From: Mesorhabditis belari
Lineage: Eukaryota; Nematoda; Chromadorea; Rhabditida; Rhabditidae
Reading direction: 5' to 3'
Length of the DNA stretch: 64,000 nt
NCBI GenBank assembly: GCA_958450365.1
Contig: CAUEEP010000916.1
Span: 62,001 to 126,000, forward strand
Below are positions 33,500 to 47,100 of this stretch, piece after piece. A program made the position numbers and the translations under genes. Within the stretch, counting starts at the first letter, position 1. The number at the start of each line of letters is the position of its first letter. A model generated the notes under the pieces. That model had not been told where the DNA came from, made no database searches, and saw only the letters and a list, made by a program, of their open reading frames with translations.

Positions 33500-34080
33500 A
33501 TATTTAGTTATTTAAATTGCAAAACTTTTCGATTTATTTTTCCTTTTACTCCTTTTTATAGCAGAAAAGAGAGTGAGACTTAAAGAAATGAAAAAAATTT
33601 TTGGGGAAAATTTAGGAAAACCTTTTTTGGTTCATTTTTGGTTCATCGATACAAGAAAACAAAAATAAAAAGAGTAGAAAAAGATATTCAATTGAAAACA
33701 ATGATATTTTTGTTATCATGTTATCATTTGCTTTTCCAAATATCTCATACAAATCATGAGGTATTCAGCGAAGAGATTGTGCTATCTTTTCTCGTTTTTT
33801 TCTTTTCTTTTCTTTTCTTGTGCTATCTTTTCTCGTTCAGTTCACAGGTTAATCTCGTATTTTTCTAATTTTCTCGTAAACATTGCCTTTTGTCAATTTC
33901 GCAATCCCTTTTCCCCCTCCTAAAATATCTATTGTTTATATGGTCGCATCCGTTTCCTTCCTTTTTGCGTTCCTATTTTGCAATTATTCGCATCGCATTT
34001 TTTCGTCTTTCCGATTTTTTTTTAATTTGCGGAGGGGGGTTTTTTTGGCGGGGTTTCTGACCCTTTTTGGGGTTGGGGTT
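33500..34080. other. Upstream region of the PWGM gene; no gene seen
   Basis: Sequence with strong T-tracts and CTTTTCTTTT repeats (33790-33830). No TATA box is obvious directly upstream of 33496 on the minus strand, although CTATAAAAAGG (minus strand, about 33553-33563) is a candidate. Confidence 0.3.
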
Positions 34081-34084
34081 TTTG

Positions 34085-34425
34085 CCTTCGTTCTGGGGGG
34101 ACTATGATGCTTCTGCCTTCGTTCTTGGGGGACTTTGATGTTTCTGCCTTCGTTCTTGGGAGACTTTGATGCTTGCCTTCGTTCTTGGGGGACTTTGATG
34201 TTTCTGCCTTCGTTCTTGGGAGACTTTGATGCTTCTGCCTTCGTTCTTGGGGGACTTTGATGTTTCTGCCTTCGTTCTTGGGAGACTTTGATGCTTCTGC
34301 CTTCGTTCTTGGGGGACTTTGATGTTTCTGCTTTCGTTCTTGGGAGACTTTGATGCTTGCCTTCGTTCTTGGGGGACTATGATGCTTCTGCCTTCGTTCT
34401 TGGGGGACTTTGATGTTTCTATTCA
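34085..34425 (-). repeat. 27-bp minisatellite with an open frame
   Basis: About twelve units alternating TTTGATG(C/T)TTCTGCC and TTCGTTCTTGGG(A/G)GAC. On the minus strand the array is open for about 150 codons as a Lys/Ser/Pro/Glu repeat (PKNEGR, PPRTKAE). Units of 24 bp keep the frame near 34165 and 34365. No start context, signal peptide or splice sites support a gene. From 34430 to 35040 I see nothing. Confidence 0.85.
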
Positions 34426-35046
34426 TGCGCATGCTGTTTTTGTAATGGGTAAATTTCCAAAAATCCAAAAATTTGTAAACCATTCAAATCACTCTAGCCG
34501 GGTGATTTTTATTCTTTTTATAATAAAAACAGCGATATTAAAATAAAAAAACAGGTAGTTGCCATAAAAATTTTTTTTTTATGGTCACCCGGCCGCGATT
34601 AATACCCCCCCCATCCGCGCGAAATAAGGCAAAAAAACGTTCTCTATCAGAATTTCACGTTAGAGTATCCATTCGACACAGAAAGTTGTGCTGAATCGAA
34701 TGGTGAAGAAATTATCGAAATCCGTCTGACTCGATCCGAGTCTTTAACTCGTCCAGAGAGGAGGGAGACAAAGTTTGAAAACACGAGATTTTACCTTTAC
34801 CAATAGAATTTATGTTTTGAAAAATGTTTTAAAATGATTTTATTGTCTCTAATTGAAAGTCGAAAGTTTCCTGGGGGTTCTACTTTGTATTTAAAAGTTT
34901 AATCAAACCCTTTTCTCAAAAACCGAAACCCGAAACCCATCGAACCCAAATCAAACCTCAAATCTCTAATTCTCTAACAATTAATGCTTTGTCGTTACGA
35001 GGAAAAAAAATAAAGATTTCAGTGTGAATTTCAGGGAATTTGGGTG

Positions 35047-35052
35047 TTTATT
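35047..35052 (-). terminator. Polyadenylation signal of the transporter gene
   Basis: AATAAA on the minus strand, 79 bp beyond the stop codon of the SLC7-type transporter. It is the first canonical hexamer after the stop. Confidence 0.65.
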
Positions 35053-35130
35053 GTCGAAAGCTTGAGCTTAAAGCACGTTCACGGAGATCAAGATTTTGTT
35101 GAAAGAAAAAAGAAATCTTTATCTACCCAT

Positions 35131-38100
35131 TCATTCAATATTCAATGTGTTTTGACTTTCGAGCGATGTCATCCGTTCTCCATCAACAATTTGTTCACAT
35201 TGCTCTTCTTCTTCAGCTCTTCTTGCATCTGTGTTTTCAAGAATGACACAATTCGTTGAATATCGCTCCGTACTGTTTTTGAATCCATATAAAAAGTAGA
35301 TAATGATGCCTAAATTTTCAAAAACGTTACAAGAGCCTTTCTTTTATAAAATTTCAGCTATTACAGCAGCTTGTTTCTAGTGTACTTTGTGCTTTAAACG
35401 AATAAACGCATCCTTTCTAGCACACTGAATTCTTCCCTTTTTGCCATGCTACAAGAGAAATAGTGGATTCAGTGCACCAGAAAGGGTGCGTTTATCAATT
35501 TTGAGCTTAAAGTACACTCAAAAGAAGTACGGTTCCAATACGATTCCAATACGGTTCCAATACGGTTCCAATACGGTGACTTTTACGGTTCTAATATGGT
35601 TCCAATTCGGTTCCAGTACGGTTCCAATACGGTGACTTTTACGGTTCCAATACGGTTCCAATACGGTTCCAATACTTTGTGCTTTAAACGCATCCTTTCT
35701 AGCACACTGAATTCTTCCCTTTTTGCCATGCTACAAGAGAAATTGTGAATTCAGTGCACCAGAAAGGGTGCGTTTATCAATTTTGAGCTTAAAGTACACT
35801 CAAAAGAAGCGCTTCTTTTACCTGAAAACGTCCAAATTATTGCCCAAAAAAGCGTGCGAAATTTCGTTGAGCTCAGCAAAAGACACAGGATGAATAACGT
35901 GAAATAGGTTGAGTATGGGAAATACGGAGTGATCGCTTGACGCTTGCAAATGTGATCGTTCGTTTGCTATAAGAAATGGATTACTGTATTCATTGATAAA
36001 CAACTAACCAGTCGACAAATGATCACCAAATTGAGCAATAGCAGTGTGGATAAACAGATGAAAAGAACGATTGAGGAGACCTGAACAAAAGAAATGTTTT
36101 CTAGCCTGAGTTCCAGTTGGTAGACTCAATAAAATGAATAGCTCTAATCGATTCGCCAACCCTGAAAACCCCCGAGCACAAATTTACAGCTAAATATCTT
36201 CTTTTTGTGCAATCTACAAAGCAAAAGAAGAATCCCTTAAATTCTTTAGGTGTTCTTTGTGCACCCGCGTAATCGCTCGCCGTCTGGCACACGTCCCTGA
36301 TAGATAGGTATTCCTTTTTGGGATCGTCAATCGCTTTGTAAATGACTGGTGAGATGTTCTTTGTGCAGCTGCGTAATCGCTCGGCGTCTCGCACACGCCT
36401 CTGATGGATAGCTGTTCCTAAAGGTGCTCGAATGAGCCATTTTCGCTGTTTTAGGTCTCATCCGGCACAAATTCGAAACAAAGAGGCCTAGAATCAACGC
36501 GTGCAACAAGACTGGAATACTGATGGATCCATTCGGAAATGTATCGCGGCAAAAGGATCAAAAGAAGTTACTTTTTTGTCGACTGGGCACGAATAACGAA
36601 TGTTGTTGACATTGGTTACTCGAATGTTGACAGGAAGATCTGATGGATTCAAGTGCTGACCTTTTGTTTTGTTCAATCGGAAGTGCCCGTCACTATGCTC
36701 AAATTTTTGGGACAATTTTTGCTACAATTTTTGCTACAAATTCTATATCCTGTTAAACCATTGTGTTGCTTAAACAAAAGTTAAACTGAGCTCTAATCAC
36801 ATTGCTCTAATGCGATTCGAGTTGAGAGTTTTGTCTCTCGATTCTCTTAGGATTCGTTAGTCAAATCAACCTCTATTTGGTCTTTGATTTGGATTAGATT
36901 AGATTACAGTAATGAAGAAAATTGACACGTTAGACCTATGATCTTTTACTCACATGGATAAAATCCAAAGTCGTCACTAGCAGCGCTAATAAGGTTGAGA
37001 GGATGAGGAAAAGCATCAGAGTCCGCACCGCAGTTAAATGATTCTCAACTGGATCAATCTAAAAGGGAAACATCGATAAATTTAATAAGCTACCGTAAAT
37101 ACTGTAATAGTACCCCAGCCCCATAATGACGGCGCGGAGTGTTGCGTAGTCTAGCTTTGAACGCGTTTTTCTCGACACTGGTTTAAGCTACAATGCGCGC
37201 TTAGGTATCAAAAAATAGCCCTGAATTTCAGCTATTTTTTGATACATAAGCGCGCATTGTAGCTTAAACCAGTGTCGAGAAAAACTCGTTCAAAGCTAGA
37301 CTACTCAACACTCCGCACCGTCATTATGGGGCTGGGGTACTATTACAGTATTTACGGTAGCTTTTCTATATTTTTATCACTTACAGGAAAGTACTGTCGA
37401 TGAGCATTTTTCGCATTGAACACAGAAACATTTGGGATATCGGGATCGATTCGTGAGTACAAATGAGCCCGGCCAGACCCTAGAATATAGAAATAATGTA
37501 AGATGAAATATGTAAATCTAGATTTATATGTCTCCGAATTTGAGGAGACGTCCATCTCCGATCCGGACGTCCGAATCTTAGGAGATTCATTCTCCTCCGA
37601 AACGGACGTACGACTCAGAGTCGGACGTCCATCCCTGAGTCGGACGTCCGTTTCGGAGGAGAATGAATCTCCTCAGATTCGGACGTCCGGATCGGAGATG
37701 GACGTCTCCTCAGATTCGAACGTAACATATATACCATATGATCCGGTATGTGAGCAGGCTTCCTCAATACAATTGTGACCCTTGTTCACGGCGGCGAACG
37801 AGGAAATCGACCCGGGTCGAGAGTTCTGAAAACGAATATTATAGCTATTATCTTATAAAATATTATTATACTACAGTATGCTTTTAGAAGTGCTTTTTAG
37901 AATGATTTTTGTTTCATCCAAATCTCAGCCCTTTTCAAATCAGCTCTCAATTGCCTTTCTGTGCTACGGTAGTTTTTAGGCTTCTGAACTTGTCTTGTCT
38001 AGCTTTACTGTAGCTTTATTGTAGCTTTAGCTTTGCTGATCTATCATGTTTAATGATCTTTAAAGTCGAGAAGCCAAACCTAGATTACAGGACCTGACTT

Positions 38101-41100
38101 GGCTTGCTTACAGGCTTTGAATCTAATTTGGATCTAATTTGGCTTAGAGTCTGTGCGCACTACTCCGCGTCGACTGGACCGTTTCAAACAACTTATACTA
38201 GGTTGGTGCAAATGAAATTTCGTTTTTTTACAAACATTAAAGTCATCCAAAATTTTTTTTGATAACAATTTATTTAAAGCAATAAGCACCATTATTATCT
38301 ATGACATCCCTCCAACGTTGCTACAGATTGCGGATCCCCTTCTCAAAGAACGCTTGATTCTGTGATGCAAAGTAGTTGGTCACCCAATTTTCGACTTCTT
38401 TTGCATTCTTAAACTGGCAATTCTCAAGGGAATGTTGCATCGATCTGAAAAGGTAAAAATCGGAGGGTGCTAAGTCTGGACTATACGGCGCATGTGGTAA
38501 GACCTTCCATCCTAGCTTCTCTAGTTCCTTACAAGAGGTTTTTGCCGTGTGAGCTGGAGCATTATCACGGAGAAAGTTGATAGTTGAGGGATTTAGGCCT
38601 TTTTCACGCAAAATTTCGTCAACCTTCTTGAGTTGTTGAATAAAATAAGATGAATCGACTGTTTTTCCGGGCTCTAATAATTCAAAATGAACAAGTCCAT
38701 TGATATTCCACCAGCAAGACAACATCACTTTGCGCCCATGATGATCCGGCTTTGGAGTTGGAATTGGCGCTTGACCTTTGCTCAGCCATTGTCTTTTTCG
38801 AGAAGTATTATCAAAGTGAATCCACTTCTCATCCATCGTCAAGATATTCTCAAAAAAAATGGCTTCTTTTCGACTTCTGGAGCAAGATATGGCTGATCGG
38901 AACGCGTGCTCCCAGATTCTCAACACTCAATTGATGTGGAACCCATTGTCCATTACGATTTGTCTTTCCAATTATTTCCAAATGGCGTACAATTGTTGAA
39001 TTGGAGATGTTTGGCAAGTTCTCGTGTTGTTTGCATTGGATCAGCTTCAATTCATTGTTGTCGATGGCTGTGGCACGATGTCCATGCGGTTCGTCTTCAA
39101 GGGATTCATTACCATCTCGGAATTGGGCAAACCAGAGCTGGCATGATCTTTCGGTGATAACCTGTTCTCCAAAGGCGGAACAGAGATCACGATGTGAATC
39201 AGCCCATTTTGAAGTCATAGAGAAGACACGTGCGCAGAAAATACTTTTGATCCACCATGCTCTAAAGCAAAAATCAATTAAAAAGTGAAAGCTCTGACTT
39301 TGAAAAAATGCGAAAATAAAGTAAATATCCAAGAGTACAAATGCACAAAAGAACATCAAATATAGCTCTTCAGATTAAAAAAATAAGAACATTTTATATC
39401 GACCGAAATTTCTTTTGCACCAACCTAATAGTTAGTTTGGCTTAGATCTTTAAAGTCGAAAAGCCAAACCTAGGATACAGGACCTGAAATGGCTTGCTTA
39501 CAGGCTTTGAATCTAATCTGCATCTAATTTAGTTTAGGGTCTGTGCGCACTACTCCGCGTCTACTGGACCTTTTCAAACAACTTATAGTTAGTTTGACTT
39601 AGAGTTTGATGTAGTTGTGCAACATGTTTTTAGATCCCTTTCAAAAACTACCGTAGTTCTAGCTTTTATCTAATCCAGTTTTTTAAGGTACAGTTGTCAC
39701 TCACGCGTTCAATCGTCTGATATTGAGACACTGATTTCGGGATTCCGATTAGTTGTGACGATTCAGTAAGCCGCTAAAATTATTTCATCTAGATAAAAGC
39801 CCGTTTCTTTTTTTTACTCTTTCCAATCGATTCTGCAATTTATCAGTTTCCGTTTTCGCGACTTTCATCTGCAAAACGGCCGCTTCGGATATCGATGAGG
39901 CGAATGATGAAGTGATCGCGATCGAATTTGAGCCACGAGAGACAATCTGCGAATGATGGAAGAGTGTAGGGATTGGATTTTAAAGATTCAAACATTCAAA
40001 CATTCAAACATTCAATTAATCTTTTTTTTTCTTACACTTACTCGAATCTTTTTATAGTGAGCACTCTCATGAGTGAAGCCGATAGGTTCGGGTAGGAAAT
40101 GTTGAATGTGAGTGAGAGAAATCACAAAAATCCCTCTTAGAATCGTGCAAAAAATGGCGATATCGATGAGGAATTTGTGGTGGAAAAAGAGAAGAGAAAA
40201 GACGAGAAGTGAATAGAAAAAGATCGAGGTGTATGGTCGATGAGAGGAGTCTCGAGGAAGGGGCAGGAGGTGGTCCTGCAAATCGATTTCATCAAGGTAT
40301 TTGCTTTAGTCTTTTCTAAAACATTGCAATCTTTTTCTAAACGCTTTGGGAACTTTAGGGAACTGAATAGTTGAATAGCTTTTCATTTCCAGTTCTAAAG
40401 CGTGCTCCAGTTAGAGTACCATGAGAAGGAACAGTAGGGCATACTGGAAATGAATAGCTGACTGGCTTTAGCTGACTGGCTTTAGCTGACTGGCTTTAGC
40501 TGACTGGCTTTAGCTGACTGGCTTTAGCTGACTGGCTTTAGCTGACTGGCTTTAGCTGACTGGCTTTAGCTGACTGGCTTTAGCTGACTGGCTTTAGCTG
40601 ACTGGCTTTAGCTGACTGGCTTTAGCTGACTGGCTTTAGCTGACTGGCTTTAGCTGACTGGCTTTAGCTGACTGGCTTTAGCTGACTGGCTTTAGCTGAC
40701 TGGCTTTAGCTGACTGGCTTTAGCTGACTGGCTTTAGCTGACTGAGGCTTTAGCTGACTGGCTTTAGCTGACTGAAGAGCTTTAGCTGACTGGCTTTAGC
40801 TGACTGAAGAGCTTTAGCTGAAGAGCTTTAGCTGACTGAAGAGCTTTAGCTGAAGAGCTTTAGCTGAGCTTTAGCTGAAGAGCTTTAGCTGAAGAGCTTT
40901 AGCTGAAGAGCTGAAGCCAGTCAGCTAAAGCTATCCAGCTATTCATTTCCAGTATGCCCTACGGGACCTGGTCATGGTACTCTAACTGAAGCACGCTTTA
41001 GAGCAAGAGCAATGAGCAGGTGTTACTAGAAAAGTTCAAAGTGTAACAATCAAGCTAACGAGCGCTAAAACGCGTCAACTTTCTCGGCTTTCTCGAGCAC

Positions 41101-44100
41101 ATTCTATTCTTGACTATGGTCGTTTTTAAAAGATAATACGTTTTATAAAATGTTAGAGATCAGAAAACTGGGGAGTGGGACAAATGCGCACCTTTTTTTC
41201 CGCACCCGGACATTTGCGCACCTTTTTTTCCGCACCCGGACATTTGCGCACCTTTTTTTCCGCACCTTGCCCATTAGCGCACCTTTTTTCGCGTTTTAAA
41301 AAAGCTCTAAAAAGCTAATATTAACCAATTTCTATTCCTTCGTTTTTCTCGTTTTTGATTTGAAAGACAAAACGGCTAGGTCAAATTACAGAAAATTGTT
41401 GATTTTTCTCTTTGTATAGCTCCGTCCGTTCGCTAATGGTGCGCTAATGGGCAAAGTGCGGAAAAAAAGGTGCGCAAATGTCCGGGTGCACAAAAAAAAA
41501 AAAGGTAGCATTTGTCCCACTCCCGAAAACTGACTGAATATTTAGTTCTATAGTTAAATTCAAGCTCACATTTGTCAGTTGAGAGAAAATTCGAGAGCCG
41601 GGCAGAAACGAGACGAAAACTGCACCCGACAAGCCACACACCGACCCTACCGTCATTAAGTATCTAAATAAATATCTTATTTGATTTAAATTCAATGATT
41701 TTTTTTTCAGCAAGACAAAGAAGTTAGTATTTAAAAACGTTTGAAAATGTTAGTTGTTTTTCTTTTTTTTTTTCTACTTTTACCGCATTCGAAAGAAGCC
41801 GTCACGATGCTCGGGTCTAGAGATTCAGAAAATTTATTTAAAACGTATTTAATGTATTTAATGTTACGTATTATAAGCTCAATAACTCAATGAGCAGTTT
41901 CAATCGATTCACCGACCCCGAAAACCCCAGACACAAATTTAGAGCTGAAGATCTTCTTTTTGTGCTATCTATAAAGCAAGAGAGGAATCCCTGCAAATGA
42001 CTCGCGATGTGTTTTTTGTGTGGCCACCTAATCACCCGCTTTCTGGCACACGTCCCCGATAGATAGCTGTTCTTTTTCGCAAAAGAAAAAGACTTTGGCA
42101 AAAGTTATAAAGGACCTTAAGCCTCTCGCTGCCCTCTTCATAAAGTCTATTATTCTTACCGTAATCCTGTTCTATTTTGCATTAATTTGAAGATCTTTCC
42201 GAACTTTTCCAGTTTTCCCCTCACCTAGCCGTCGGAACATTTGCGAGCTGAAAAAGCTCGGGCACCGTCGATCTCTCGGTGATTCGTTGAGGATCGATTG
42301 CCAGGGAAATGACCGTTGAAAAGATGAAAACCATCAATGAAATGATAACAGTCAGTAAAGGGAACATTGAGCCAATCTGAAGAAAAGAAACTTTTGATAT
42401 AAAGATCTTACTAAACGGCTTAGCTCAATAACTCAATGAGCAGTTTCAATCGATTCACCGACCCTAAATTCTAATAAAAGATTCACTTTTTTCCTAGGAT
42501 GAGACGTCTCTTCGAGAAGCGACGAAAGCGTGTCCACACCGATCGACAAGCACAAAAAGGTTGATGCTGAGCGAAGGAACTGAAATTGAGAAAAGTTTTG
42601 TTTTTTTTAAAAATCGAATCACTCCATTATATCCATTCGCGAAAAAGCTCGTTTTCATCCAATTTAGGGTGTCCGCGTGAAAGAAAGCGACAAGGGAACA
42701 CGAGAAGAGAATGAGGCAAGTGACGATCACGAGACAGACCGACACTGTGCCCACCACCTGGAATGGTTTTGAGTTTTTTGGCATTTAAAATCTACTATAA
42801 AAGAGCTGTGTCTGTCTGTGCGCACTACTCCGCGTCCAGTGGACCGTTTCAAACAACTTATAGTTAGTTTGGCTTAGATCTTTAAAGTCGAGAAGCCAAA
42901 CCTAGATTACAGGACCTGACTTGGCTTGCTTACAGGCTTTGAATCTCGTCTGGATCTAATTTAGTTTAGAGTCTGTGCGCACTACTCCGCGTCCAGTGGA
43001 CCGTTTCAAACAACTTATATTTACTTTAGCTTAGAGTTTCATGTAGTTGTGCAACATGTTTTTAAATTTTTAAAAAACCAAAAATACTGACGCGGACGGG
43101 AGTCGAACCCGGATCGTGTGGGCTAGAGACAAGTGCGCTCGCACTGCGCCATCAGAAAAGAGCATGGGCGAGTCGTTAACACGCTAAAACGTCTAAACGC
43201 GTCTAAAACGAACGGAAGAGAGAGGTCGTGGGTTCGACTCCTCTCGCCGCCAATTCTTTTGCTTTTTGCTTCAAAAATCTTCTGCAAAGCAGCAGCAAAA
43301 CTGCTGATTAAGCTTCTAGATTCAATCAAGTATTCAAGCTAAATATCTAAAGATTTGCCTACCGTGAGCGAGCAAAAGAGAATCGGCAATGCGAGGGTGA
43401 TCGCTATGAGAGCCGCCACGTCGACGTGCTCGCCGAGGAATTGTTGAAGAACTGCAAACAATTTTATAATAGGCTAGGTAATAGCTACAGTAAACTTGCT
43501 TATCCTTTAAATAAGTGACAAATAGAAAAGCGGAAGATTCTAATCACAGCCCCATTCGAATCCTAGTCTCTTGTCTCTTGGGATAAGCCTTATGGTAAGA
43601 TTGAATGTCTTCAATCAAATAGACAATTGAATATTTGAATTCAAGGCGATAACTGGAGTAGGCTAATTTCCGCAATTTTATTCCTTTTCCTTTTATTCCG
43701 CAATTTCCTTTTGCGTCTGGGTCCTTTTGCGCAACTAGGTCTTTTGCGCAACTCGCCATAACTTTCTTCTAAGTGAGCCAATCTTTATGATTTTGGTTTC
43801 ATTTTGTAGCTCTCAATAAGTGCAACAAAATGAAACCAAAATCATAAAGATTGGCTGACTTAGAAAAAAGTTATGGCGAATTGCGCAAAAAAAATTGCGG
43901 AAATTAGCCTACCCCGAAAAGCCAACTTTATAACTAATAGTGCCAAATAGAAATCAAAGAAAAGCTAAAGATTTATATTTATTTCTCTTCTGCCGTAATC
44001 CATTTTCTAAATTTGAGCAAGCAAGCAAAATAGCAATTAGTTCTAAAGTCATTTATTCAGTTCTACATTGATTTTAAGAAATAAATAATTTCAAAACTTC

Positions 44101-47100
44101 TTTACTTGTCGAGTTTTGCTGAGTCGACTCCCATTTGACGAGCGAAATTTGATGAAGTGCGCCACCAGTGAGAAGATTCTGGAGAATTTCGTAGATATAG
44201 AAATAGGTACAGTCTTGAAACACTATTTTTAGATACCGTAAATACTGTGATAGTACCCCACCCCCATAATGACGGTGCGGAGTGTTGCGTAGTCTAGCTT
44301 TGAACGAGTTTTTCTCGACACTGGTTTATGCTACAATGCGCGCTTTGGTATCAAAAAATAGCCCTGAATTTCAGCTATTTTTTGATACATAAGCGCGCAT
44401 TGTAGCTTAAACCAGTGTCGAGAAAAACGCGTTCAAAGCTAGACTACGCAACACTCCGCGCCGTCATTATCTTTGGTATCAAAAAATAGCCTGAATTTCA
44501 GCTATTTTTTGATACCAAAGACGCATTTTTTGAAAGTACGGGCGCTTTGAAAAAAATGAAATACTAAACTTTGCGACTACGCGACTGTACGAGGGCGGTG
44601 GGGTACTATTACAGTATTTACGGTAGGTGTTCTCTTGTTGCACAAGATTGCATCAAATACTCATAGATCATAGGTAATTAATCATAGATCTAGTTTTGTT
44701 TCAATAATTACCATATGTCTTCCCCACGAGTTGCAGAGGAGAGCCGAGATTGTCGCCGATTGCGTCAAAGAGAGCCAACTGGGAGAGATTTCATTGAATT
44801 TGTCGAGATATTTTAAAAATATAGTATCCTATCTCATTACAGTACTCCTAAGAATGAAAGATATTCAGCCAACAAAATAGAATATCTTTAATTATGCGAC
44901 GAGACTTTCAAATGTAATCTTTTTAAGCTAATCTATCGTGCAGTGTACTGTGGTGTACTGTAGCTATTAAGTTATACGTGTAGCTCTATACTTTAGTTAT
45001 AAACTCTGATAATTCTTTTACCCAAATATGAAAGCGGGCAGCTCGCCAATGGTGGAAAAAGCAAAGTGATACGGGCTACAGTTCTTCGGCATCGCGCATG
45101 ATAGCTCGGCCAAGTGGAGCACTAGAATTTAAACCGACTTTTGGCAGAACTATCCATACAGCTTTCGTATCAGATCAAAATATCAAATATTTTTTAAACA
45201 AACTTGTGCTAATTGAAACTATAAAGGCGAGAATGATGGCGAGTGTTGTTGAAGGGCCGGAGAGAGTCGATAGGGAGTGTGGAGTCAAAACGAAGACGCA
45301 CAAAGGAATCGAGAACATCCACGCTTGAAAAAAAAAGAATATAGACATGTATAGACAATTTGGATTGGGATTTCGTGAGATATTGAAATGATTTCTAAAT
45401 CTGCCCATGAATTTCTAAATTTGCTCATGGCATAAATTCCTAATCCTAAATACCTACCGTAAATACTGTAAATAGTACCCCACCCCCCACATAGGTTACA
45501 AAAATAATCGTCTTTAAATCAAAAATCCGAACACTACAAATTTTAAGTTAGGCCCAAAAATGAACGGAAAAAATAAAATGATCCGAAAAGCATCATCCAA
45601 AATTTCAGAATTAAAGGCGGCGACTTTGATGTTAGTGAAATTTCATATTTCATCGAACCATAAAGTGTTATATGTCATTCAATAGCTCTTTTCACGCTCT
45701 TTCAAAATGCTGAATTGAGTTTTTGTGGAATTCTATTTTTCCATGAAATTTTTTCCATATTCGGCGCCGAAAAGTCAAAATAATTTTTTTCACGAAAATC
45801 TAGCTGATAAACTAGGCTCAAAAAGCAAATTTCTGAATTCTACGCAAAAAGTTGGTCGGGAATTGTTTTTTAATTTTGTTTTTTGGTCAATGGAAACGCG
45901 AGCTCCGAAACCTAGGTTTTTTAGAAGTGCGCGGTTATATGGCCCGCGCGCACCTTTGATGTTGGTAAAATTTTTCTTTTGTGTCAAATCATCAAGTGTT
46001 ATATATCATTCGAAAGCATTTTTATGGGCATGACAGATGATAAAGTTATAAATGTCAATCGCAGGAGAAAATCATTTAGTTACAGACAATTTTGCTTCCC
46101 GATTATTTATTTTTTGATTATTAGCTTATTATTATTATTTTTCTTATTACATACATTCGTATTTCCTACACTTTCAAAACAAAAGTTATAATTTGCAGAT
46201 GGGACGAACATCAGAAGCCAAAAAGTCTAGAAGTGGCAACTTGGAACATGGACGCCAAACGAATCAAAACAACATGCACGGATTACGAAGTGGGAAAGTG
46301 CCTGCAAATCCTGTGCAATCAAAAGAAGAAAGCTCATCACGATCCGCAGACAATCAACAAAAAGAAAAAGAATTCGACAGGAAAGCACATTTGAAAGGAG
46401 CACTGGAGGCAAGGATTCTGAAAGATAATGAAAAGAAAAGAGCCGAGCAAAATCGTCAAAACGCCGTCTATGTGGCAAAAGCAAAGCAAAACGATGATGA
46501 TTCTGTTGCTTCAACCTCACATATTCAAACCAAATCACCGACTCCTCCAACTCCAGAAGCTCTACTCGGTATGAAAAAAAGTGCCAATCTATCAAATAAA
46601 GGACTATTATCTGTAAACCATTTTCTTCAATCAAACCAAGGAGTAACCATTGGCTCACAACGAACTATCGAAAAGGCCAAGAAGACTCTGGACCAGTTTG
46701 TCAGATATGAAATAGTTCTCAATGAAGGAGTAAGATTGGAAGCTGTGTTGAAAGCTGTTGAAGAGCGGCGAAGAAGATTGGATCTGCTCGATGAGCGAGG
46801 AAAACGGCTGATTTTTTCCCTCGATAAAGGACACGGTCGAGTTATTTCAACTATTTCATTCCTGAGCTGCGAAAAACCGTGCTCGTCTCGAAATTGTCTT
46901 CCATTACAAGCTTGGGAAGGTTCAGATTCTTACGACTCGCTGAAGGAAAAGGGAATTTGCAAAGACTTTGAGACTTTGGTGCAAGCCGGATATATGGTTT
47001 TTCTCGGTGGAGATCTATCTTTCTTGAACACCAATTTTGGTCTTTCCTGTGCGATGATGTTTGGATGTTTATGGTGCAACAAGAGGTTTGACAAAAAACC

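Noticed and set aside
34022..34483. A 153-codon minus-strand ORF with Lys/Pro/Ser repeats
   Set aside because: Repeat-encoded; no leader, no splice context and no domain. Kept as a minisatellite.
35169..35288. A 39-aa minus-strand ORF starting at an ATG with a TATA-like upstream
   Set aside because: The same DNA, read in the phase set by the previous exon, gives the transporter's last membrane segment and acidic tail (GIIIYFLYGFKNSTE...), which fits family and splice signals far better.
45725..46033. A 102-codon ORF repeated in mirror image at 48086-48394
   Set aside because: Both copies lie in the inverted arms of the transposon; arm identity, not coding constraint, explains them.
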